Source of the DNA: an uncultured Mollicutes bacterium
Lineage (GTDB): Bacteria > Bacillota_I > Bacilli_A > RFN20 > CAG-826
DNA length: 7,746 nt
Direction of reading: 5' to 3'
Assembly (NCBI GenBank): GCA_900542595.1
Contig: UQOB01000052.1
Coordinates: 1 to 7,746 of the forward strand
Under the pieces are notes generated by a model. The model did not search any database. It was not told where the DNA came from and saw nothing but the letters and a program-made list of their open reading frames with translations. How positions within the stretch are numbered: position 1 is the stretch's first letter; each line of letters begins with the position of its first letter. The translations under genes and the position numbers were made by a program. Of this stretch, positions 1 through 5,012 are shown piece after piece.

Positions 1-1
1 T

Positions 2-1189
2 TTTACTCTCCAAGCGCCTGCCGTAAATATGGGTGAAGGCCTTACTTATGATTGGACTCTAGCGGCGGGAAGCGAAACTATCGTGGATCTTCTGCCAGAG
101 GACGGGATGGCATTAGTGGATTTAATTGGTGCTGGTAAAGCCACCATTAATCTTACGGTTTCAGATACGGCTGGACTTACAGCTTCTACTTCCATCGAGA
201 TTGAAGTTAAAGATGTATTAAGCGTCACCGATGCTAAAAAGCTTGCCGATAATGAAATCGCCTATGTTAAAGGTATCGCTTTTGCTAAATATGGTGAAGC
301 AATCTTTATCGCTGATGAAGATGGGACTGGTATGCAGCTCTATACCTATAATCCTCTCGGTGTAACCATCGGTGAAGAAGTAACTGTTAAAGGTACTATG
401 GATACCTATAATGGTGGAAGACAATTAAGCAATCCTGAAATAATTGAACATACCGTGACAGAAAAGGTTATTACCCCGAAAGTTCTGACAGTTTCTGATT
501 TAACAGAAGAAAATATTAACGATTATGTAACCATTAAGAACCTTGTCTGGCAGGATATAACAGATGCTGGCAACAATAGAAATATCAATTTCCATGAAGA
601 TGGTGATATGAGCAAAAATTTAGTGCTCTTCGATCACTCCACAAATACCAGTGCGGATGCTAAAGAATTGTTTGACCTTACTGTCGCTGATTGGACGAGC
701 GGTGTTACGACGGTTGATTTATCTGGTGCCTATATGAATTTTAAGGGCACCCATGAAATCTATCTTACTGACGAAACAAATTACGAAGTTGATCCTCTTA
801 GAACTTACGCGAGAGAATTCTTAGCCGCTGATCTTTGTGATAATGGTGTCACGAAACCCAGTAAAGAATTATGGACGACCTTAAAAACTTCCTTTGAAGC
901 CTTAGATGGTACAGTTAAAACCGCCTTAATGGAAGGTTTAGCTGATGAAAAAGGTGATGTCATTGCTCAAGCTTTAGCGAGATATGACTATATTCTTGGA
1001 AAATATGGGGTAGTCGAATACGAGAATTTCATGCTGAGAGATGTTGTTCCCACTAAGAGCAATTTAAGCACGACCGTCTTCGGCGATAACGCTAATAATA
1101 CATTCATCACCATCGGTGCGGTAGCTCTGTTAGTGATGAGCGGCTTAGTCGTTGTTCACTTCTTAAATAAGAAGAGAAGAGCTAATTAA
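2..1189 (+). CDS. Surface protein with Ig-like and OB-like modules and a C-terminal membrane anchor (5'-truncated by window)
   Basis: The frame is open to the left edge, so the true start lies outside; 395 residues are visible. Residues 1-70 look like the end of a PKD/Big-type Ig-like module (YDWTL near the start, then beta strands with GAGKATINLTVSD). Residues about 72-150 resemble an OB-like beta module (AYVKGIAF, IFIADEDGTG, GEEVTVKG). A second such module follows (DYVTIKNLVW to GTHEIYLTD, about 165-265). A charged helical region follows (about 270-345) containing ARYDYILGKYG, a motif I recall from C-terminal regions of surface proteins in Mollicutes-related gut bacteria; this recollection is unchecked. 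Residues about 367-388 form one transmembrane helix followed by NKKRRAN, a stop-transfer tail, so the protein is probably anchored by its C-terminus with the bulk outside. No LPXTG motif is seen. OB-like modules of this kind often accompany extracellular nucleases, but any catalytic domain would lie upstream of the window. The domain calls are by eye. Confidence 0.88.
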   Translation, partial: FTLQAPAVNMGEGLTYDWTLAAGSETIVDLLPEDGMALVDLIGAGKATINLTVSDTAGLTASTSIEIEVKDVLSVTDAKKLADNEIAYVKGIAFAKYGEAIFIADEDGTGMQLYTYNPLGVTIGEEVTVKGTMDTYNGGRQLSNPEIIEHTVTEKVITPKVLTVSDLTEENINDYVTIKNLVWQDITDAGNNRNINFHEDGDMSKNLVLFDHSTNTSADAKELFDLTVADWTSGVTTVDLSGAYMNFKGTHEIYLTDETNYEVDPLRTYAREFLAADLCDNGVTKPSKELWTTLKTSFEALDGTVKTALMEGLADEKGDVIAQALARYDYILGKYGVVEYENFMLRDVVPTKSNLSTTVFGDNANNTFITIGAVALLVMSGLVVVHFLNKKRRAN

Positions 1190-1204
1190 GGTTTAACAAG
1201 AATC

Positions 1205-1245
1205 TTAGGAAGGTCGCCGTAAAAAGCGGCCTTTTATCTTCCTAA
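1205..1245 (+). terminator. Hairpin terminator after the surface-protein gene
   Basis: Stem AAGGTCGC (1210-1217) pairs with GCGGCCTT (1226-1233) with one G-U pair and an A-rich loop, followed by a short T-rich run. It starts about 20 nt after the stop codon. An outer perfect 8-bp pair, TTAGGAAG (1205-1212) with CTTCCTAA (1238-1245), shares three bases with the inner stem, so the structure can extend or rearrange. The T tract is interrupted (TTTTATCTT), so efficiency is uncertain. Confidence 0.75.
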
Positions 1246-1302
1246 AATACGAGAGAAAATAAAGTATCCATCGGAATTTATTTAATTCCTAAAAGTGGGT
1301 AG

Positions 1303-1330
1303 TTACAAAGCCTTGATTTTGCGGTATTAT
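1303..1330 (+). promoter_or_regulatory. Probable promoter of tRNA-His
   Basis: A -35-like TTACAA (1303-1308) and a -10-like TATTAT (1325-1330) are separated by 16 bp. Transcription would start near 1337, a few bases before the mature tRNA 5' end at 1341. Spacing and placement fit a sigma-A promoter, though neither hexamer is perfect and the alternative TATTAT at 1328-1333 overlaps. Confidence 0.5.
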
Positions 1331-1340
1331 TATACCCGCT

Positions 1341-1417
1341 GGCGGGTATGGTGAAGTGGTTAACACTACCGGCTGTGAACCGGTCACTCGCGGGTTCGAA
1401 TCCCGTTACCCGCCCCA
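1341..1417 (+). tRNA. tRNA-His (anticodon GTG), CCA encoded
   Basis: All arms fold. The acceptor is GCGGGTA (1342-1348) with TACCCGC (1407-1413). The D stem is GTG/CAC. The anticodon stem is ACCGG/CCGGT around loop CTGTGAA with anticodon GTG at 1375-1377. The T stem is GCGGG/CCCGT around loop TTCGAAT. The extra G at position -1 (1341) faces C73 (1414), the hallmark identity element of bacterial tRNA-His read by histidyl-tRNA synthetase. CCA is genomically encoded at 1415-1417. The gene stands alone, with no other tRNA beside it, and IS debris begins within a few bases of its 3' end. Confidence 0.98.
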
Positions 1418-1481
1418 TTTGAAATGAAATTTCCCCCAAAATTTTGCCCAAATTGGGTAAGATGAAATGGAGGATTTTTTT

Positions 1482-1759
1482 ATGAAGTTAACTCTAGAAG
1501 AAAAGCTGCGATTGATGAAGCTACATATTTTTGAGGAGTGCCAATTCGTGAGATTCATGAAAAGCATGGTTTAGATCGTTCGACACTAAAGTATTACTGT
1601 GCTTTATATCGAAAATGGGGAGATGAACCTTTTGCTAAACCAGCAAGAAGAAAATATACCAGAGAAATGAAACTTGAAGCAATTCATGATATTTTAACAA
1701 ACAAAAAATAATATAGAGAAAAGGCTTATCAACGCGGGTGTCTAGATTCAGTATGCTAG
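1482..1759 (+). pseudogene. Decayed IS3-like transposase N-terminal (helix-turn-helix) fragment
   Basis: ATG 1482 follows a good ribosome site (GGAGG, 1469-1473) and reads MKLTLEEKLRLMKLHIFE, then breaks. Moving to the frame that begins at 1538 restores a convincing helix-turn-helix reading: VPIREIHEKHGLDRST, then LKYYCALYRKWGDEPF and ARRKYTREMKLEAIHDIL. The join is GAG-GA-GTG where GAG-GGA-GTG would be expected, so one base appears lost near 1536. The stop at 1709-1711 (TAA) interrupts a reading that continues in frame to 1759 (YREKAYQRGCLDS), suggesting a nonsense change where a Ser codon would fit. The pattern matches the first (OrfA-like) part of IS3/IS150-group transposases; the DDE catalytic part is absent. 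About 95 codons are recognisable. It is a dead remnant running towards the convergent ATPase gene. Confidence 0.75.
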
Positions 1760-1788
1760 TTAAAGATAATAAATGCATGTGAGCTGCA

Positions 1789-3171
1789 TCATTCATAGAA
1801 ATCGCTTAAGGAAAAGCAATTGTATTTGGTCCTATCGATATCATCCGTAAAGCCAGATTTAGAAATGAAGCCAAGCTTATAAAAGGTCATATTTTCTAAA
1901 GAAGCGGTTTGCCGGGTTTCTTCATTGACAACTCTATGGTCGATCGGAGAGGTCTTATATTTACATTCATAAGCGATATAGCCTTTTTCATCAAGGGTGA
2001 CGAGATCGAATTGCCGATTTATCTTTTTCGTTTTGTCATTAAATGAATAGGTTCCGATATCCATGAATGGAGGGTTAATTTCACCTAAAAAATTCTTCCT
2101 GATTAAAAATTCTTTCGAGATTGTCTCAAATTTAGCTGGGATATATTTTTCAAAGAAGTTATCTTTGACTGTCTTTTCGAAGAACAAAGCAGGATTATCC
2201 CTTAAAAAAGAGTATCTTGAACCAAAGACAAAACGATAGTAAAAGTCCATGAGGTTATCCTTAAATTGATAGAAGGTTCTCTTGCGGTTTTTCTTGTCGT
2301 TGATGGGGACGATGGTCTCGATGATGTCCATGTCGATGAGCTTTTTAAGCAGATATTCGGGTCTTGAGTTTTTATTTTGTTTTAAGATGCTTGCGATGTC
2401 CGTATATTTGTTATATCCGTCCGCGATAGATTTAATCAAAAGATTCAGATTGCTGATTTTGCTCGTCTCCATGAGAATCATGTATGTTAGTTCCAACTCC
2501 AAGATAGAGTCTTTTCGTATGATTAAATCATAAATATTTTCAAAGATACTCTTTGCGGTATCGATTAAAGAATTAAAGTAGGCGACTCCGCCAAAAACAC
2601 TATAGGCGATGATTTTGTCTTCGTTTGTATAATTAGGGTAAAATTTTGCGGAATCATAATAATCGAAAGGTCGAATACATAAAACATGGGTGAAACGACC
2701 GAAGCAGTGGGAGGTGGCCTCCAGCATTTTTTCCATGAGATTTACATAGCTCCCGCAGAGGACGATTTTCAGTTTTGAATCGTTTTTATATAAATCGATA
2801 GCCCGGGCTAAATCCGATTCGATGGCTAAGTTGTTTTCAAGTAAAAAGGAAAACTCATCAATGACCAGGATGATCTTTTGCTCTTTCGCTTTTTGAAAAA
2901 CAAAGCTCAGATAGGCATAGAAGGATGGAAAACGGATGTCTGGGAGATTAAGGCGTTCCATCGTCAGTTTCGTAAGCTCTTTTAAATTATCATCGAGGGA
3001 TGTTCGAGAACATTCAAAATGGATTACACAGCCCTTCTTATCTTTAAGTGATTCTTTGATGATTTCACTCTTGCCTATTCTTCTTCTCCCATAAATTAAA
3101 ACGGCTTCAAAGCAATCCGATGCATAGGCCTCTTTTAGCTCCTTAACTTCTCTTTCTCTCCCGATAAACAT
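1789..3171 (-). CDS. ATPase_2/DUF234-type P-loop ATPase with winged helix and C-terminal nuclease-like domain
   Basis: I choose the ATG at 3171 (460 aa) because GAGGGG lies about 7 nt upstream; an in-frame ATG at 3210 has no ribosome site and sits inside the promoter. The N-terminus FIGREREVKEL is typical of archaeal-type STAND/AAA-like ATPases (Pfam ATPase_2). Walker A is GRRRIGKS (residues 28-35) and Walker B is ILVIDEF (101-107). A sensor-like segment KIVLCGSYVNLM (135-146) and GRFTHVLCIRPF follow. Around residues 265-305 a winged-helix-like segment (YTDIASILKQ, YLLKKLIDMDIIE) may bind DNA. The C-terminus carries QFD then ECK (D389, E402, K404), matching the D...ExK arrangement of DUF234/PD-(D/E)XK folds. 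All ATPase motifs look intact. Family members are common as scattered accessory genes and their role is not settled. The gene stands alone, convergent with IS debris beside tRNA-His. Family assignment is strong; a nuclease function is inference. Confidence 0.92.
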   Translation of the reverse strand: MFIGREREVKELKEAYASDCFEAVLIYGRRRIGKSEIIKESLKDKKGCVIHFECSRTSLDDNLKELTKLTMERLNLPDIRFPSFYAYLSFVFQKAKEQKIILVIDEFSFLLENNLAIESDLARAIDLYKNDSKLKIVLCGSYVNLMEKMLEATSHCFGRFTHVLCIRPFDYYDSAKFYPNYTNEDKIIAYSVFGGVAYFNSLIDTAKSIFENIYDLIIRKDSILELELTYMILMETSKISNLNLLIKSIADGYNKYTDIASILKQNKNSRPEYLLKKLIDMDIIETIVPINDKKNRKRTFYQFKDNLMDFYYRFVFGSRYSFLRDNPALFFEKTVKDNFFEKYIPAKFETISKEFLIRKNFLGEINPPFMDIGTYSFNDKTKKINRQFDLVTLDEKGYIAYECKYKTSPIDHRVVNEETRQTASLENMTFYKLGFISKSGFTDDIDRTKYNCFSLSDFYE

Positions 3172-3195
3172 AATGATCCCCTCACGAATATCATT

Positions 3196-3224
3196 ATTAT
3201 ACAAATACATTTGTTACAAATCAA
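3196..3224 (-). promoter_or_regulatory. Promoter of the ATPase gene
   Basis: Read on the minus strand, TTGATT (3224-3219) and a perfect TATAAT (3201-3196) are separated by exactly 17 bp. Transcription would begin near 3189, giving a short leader of about 18 nt that contains the ribosome site and the ATG at 3171. This also argues against the longer reading from ATG 3210, which lies between the -35 and -10 boxes. Confidence 0.72.
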
Positions 3225-3233
3225 TTTGTATAA
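3197..3233. promoter_or_regulatory. Two tandem palindromic operator-like sites over the ATPase promoter
   Basis: ACAAAT-AC-ATTTGT (3201-3214) and ACAAAT-CA-ATTTGT (3216-3229) are both perfect 6-2-6 palindromes, with centres 15 bp apart. The pair is framed by a 10-bp perfect inverted repeat, TTATACAAAT (3197-3206) with ATTTGTATAA (3224-3233). Together they cover the spacer and touch both the -35 and -10 boxes, the classic place for a repressor. TACA...TGTA ends recall BlaI/CopY-type operators, but the internal spacing differs. No separate repressor gene is seen nearby; the ATPase's own winged helix is a candidate. The regulator is inference; the symmetry is directly visible. Confidence 0.6.
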
Positions 3234-3639
3234 AAAATAAAAAAGATACCGAAGTTTGCTTAAACCTAGAGTCTACATCGGTTTTAATACGTTGTCACAT
3301 GTATGTCTCCAGTTTGAATTTGGTGTATATTGCTCAAAGAATAGGCAAGTGTTTTCTCATTGAAGAAGGTAATATCTTCCTCGATCTTTGTTTGAGTATC
3401 ACGTCTCTTGGTGATAATGAAATCAAAAAATCGTTTCGCTTTTAACCTCTATTTTTCTTAGTAATAGCGTACTTCCTATTTTTGCTTGGTAAGTGATGTA
3501 AATAAAATGAAGAGGCAACTCCTATTTAATCTACTTATCTTTACACTTGTAATTATTCTTTTTACTTGATACATTGAAAGCAAGAAAAGCTCACAAAATT
3601 CATAACAGCAGCGTTTTTTGCTACAAAAGGGGTGAGGAT
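3234..3639. other. Intergenic stretch without a convincing gene
   Basis: This divergent gap between the ATPase gene and the plus-strand membrane gene holds no supported coding sequence. Plus-strand and minus-strand open stretches exist (a minus one of about 52 codons ends at 3284), but neither has a ribosome site nor a recognisable product. A possible weak promoter for the next gene is TTGTAA (3547-3552), 17 bp, TACATT (3570-3575). The rest is AT-rich; it may be eroded accessory DNA. Confidence 0.5.
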
Positions 3640-4194
3640 ATGAAACAAGAAAGAATTGAACGATTTGCCAATAAGCTAAATGTGAAGCTCGATGAAGAAA
3701 ACCGGGCGATCATGAATTTAAAGATGACGGACGTCAGTAATTTCTTGTCCCCATTCTACTACGATAAACCGGTCATCAGCGATGATGTCGCGGAATACTT
3801 TAATAACAATAAAAGAATCTTCCTTTGGAAAAAGGGAGTTGTTATCAACGTCATTAGTGACGTCATAAAAGAAGAAGAGCAGCCGGTATATGAAGAGGCG
3901 ATTAAAAGTTATTACCGGGATTCATTGGTCCATGAGAAAAGAAGCGGGAAGCGGAACTTCATCCTCGCTTTAATCATGTTCTTCATCGGGGTTATTATCT
4001 TCGCTTTGATGTTCGGTTTAGATAACTATTTTGAACTCGGACTTTGGCAAGAAGTCCTCGATGTCGTCGCCTGGGTTTTTATCTGGGAAGCGGTGGATAT
4101 CGTCTTCATTGAAAAGATTGAGCACGCTAATACGAAACGGATCGCGAAAAACGTCATTGAGAGCAAAGTGGTCTTTAAGAAATTGACGGTTTAA
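3640..4194 (+). CDS. Small membrane protein of unknown function, two transmembrane helices
   Basis: The start at ATG 3640 (184 aa) is chosen for its ribosome site AGGGGTGAGG (3628-3637); the frame continues upstream to an ATG at 3574 that has none, and the extra residues (HKIHNSSVFCYKRG) look non-coding. Residues 1-105 are soluble and charged, with a segment FLWKKGVVINVISDVIK that looks like a beta-alpha element. Residues 107-127 (NFILALIMFFIGVIIFALMF) form a clear transmembrane helix. A second hydrophobic stretch (132-157) contains several acidic residues and may be a re-entrant or amphipathic helix. A basic/charged tail of about 25 residues follows. The positive residues before helix 1 (HEKRSGKR) suggest the N-terminal domain is cytoplasmic. 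No family is recognised. Gene 4287-4818, also a membrane protein, follows 92 nt later on the same strand, so the two may be cotranscribed. Confidence 0.8.
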   Translation: MKQERIERFANKLNVKLDEENRAIMNLKMTDVSNFLSPFYYDKPVISDDVAEYFNNNKRIFLWKKGVVINVISDVIKEEEQPVYEEAIKSYYRDSLVHEKRSGKRNFILALIMFFIGVIIFALMFGLDNYFELGLWQEVLDVVAWVFIWEAVDIVFIEKIEHANTKRIAKNVIESKVVFKKLTV

Positions 4195-4227
4195 CAGCTT
4201 TACTATTTTCTTTAAATTTACGGCTTT

Positions 4228-4249
4228 TAAAGGATGGCTCCTTTATAAT
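4228..4249 (+). other. Hairpin with TATAAT between the two membrane-protein genes
   Basis: TAAAGGA (4228-4234) and TCCTTTA (4239-4245) form a perfect 7-bp stem with loop TGGC. No T run follows, so it would be a poor terminator and might only attenuate or process a shared transcript. Its 3' arm merges into TATAAT (4244-4249), a perfect -10 hexamer, but no matching -35 box lies 16-18 bp upstream. Confidence 0.35.
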
Positions 4250-4286
4250 CTCTTTAGATGCTATGAAGAAAAATTAAGGCTCTCTG

Positions 4287-4818
4287 GTGGACGACCTTCG
4301 GTTAATCAATATTTACGGGATTTTCTTATTGACGATTTACATCATCTTCATGAAGACAAGCGGTGACCCATTAAATTTGATTCTCTACCAGATTTTTTTA
4401 TCAATCTGTGGGGTTCTTCTAGTTGTTATCGAGGCTTTAGCAATCATTAACATTAAGGCTTGCCTTAAATATAGAGAGGAATTAATGGCAGAGCCGCCGG
4501 TGAAAATGGATTTAGTGATGAAATTCGCTTTGATTCCCATTTTTCGTAATGAACTTCCTCTTTTGGATGACTGTCGGTATATATGCCATCTTTTTCTGGT
4601 TTAGGTGGTCCTCGTGGGTGGTCAATATCATCTTTAATATTGTGACGCCGTTCATCCTTTTTGCGGGAGGTCTTCCGGCCCTCATGGCTGCGATATTAAA
4701 GGGACGAAAATATAATGACGAAACTTATATTAAAGCCGCCATCCTACATTTCTTTCCTCTCTTAGAATATCTTGGGCCTTTATCCTTTATCTTCATGAAA
4801 AACAATTCATGGAAATAA
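4287..4818 (+). pseudogene. Multi-pass membrane protein gene interrupted by one frameshift
   Basis: The reading opens at GTG 4287 with a modest AAGG site 7 nt upstream (4276-4279) and runs in one frame to codon 86 (ending KFALIPIF at 4544). The protein continues sensibly in the next frame from 4546 (VMNFLFWMTVGIYAIFFW) to the stop at 4818, giving a joined product of about 176 residues. Hydrophobic helices lie near residues 8-22, 31-56, 77-104 and 109-133, with a last hydrophobic stretch near 150-167. The unshifted reading ends 20 codons later at 4604 with an implausible tail. The break is at ATT-TTT-CGT, where a single extra C after five Ts, or loss of two bases, explains it. Both halves keep membrane-protein composition, so the change is recent, a sequencing error, or a recoding site. 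The family is not identified; the segment K-x3-IPIFVMNF recalls small uncharacterised Bacillota membrane proteins. Confidence 0.7.
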
Positions 4819-5012
4819 ACAGCATTGAAGACCCCTTTGAACCGTCTGAAAACTAAAAAAAGCAAAATTTTCATAATAATCTCTAATTTTTTCTAGGTCT
4901 CTTTTTCTCTGTATCATCGATTTTTTTCTTTTAGTTTTGCGAATGATTTTACAAATAAAAATTGAAAAATCGAAAAATTCAACCAAGATATGTAAAGAAA
5001 AGGAGATAATAC
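4819..5012. other. AT-rich leader of the lipoprotein gene
   Basis: This gap has no open reading frame of note. A 10-bp inverted repeat, AAAACTAAAA (4849-4858) with TTTTAGTTTT (4929-4938), encloses 70 bp and is the only large symmetry. No clear -35/-10 pair for the lipoprotein gene could be fixed: TTGAAA (4962-4967) is a possible -35, but the following -10 candidates are poor and too near the start codon. Confidence 0.4.

Noticed and set aside
1341..3210. Genomic island integrated at tRNA-His with att direct repeats
   Set aside because: No second copy of the tRNA 3' end and no integrase gene is seen in the window; the IS remnant explains the debris.
3284..3439. Minus-strand open stretch of about 52 codons (contains KRRDTQTKIEED)
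   Set aside because: It looks protein-like in composition and could be a gene relic, but it has no start with a ribosome site and I cannot match it to a family.
3173..3445. 90-codon open reading on the plus strand divergent from the ATPase gene
   Set aside because: Its ATG falls in the ATPase leader, it reads through the operator and promoter, it has no ribosome site, and the peptide shows no family or domain pattern.
4849..4938. Riboswitch or attenuator in front of the lipoprotein gene
   Set aside because: The single 10-bp inverted repeat is nearly all A/T with a 70-nt loop and no T-tailed hairpin; no known riboswitch core is recognisable.
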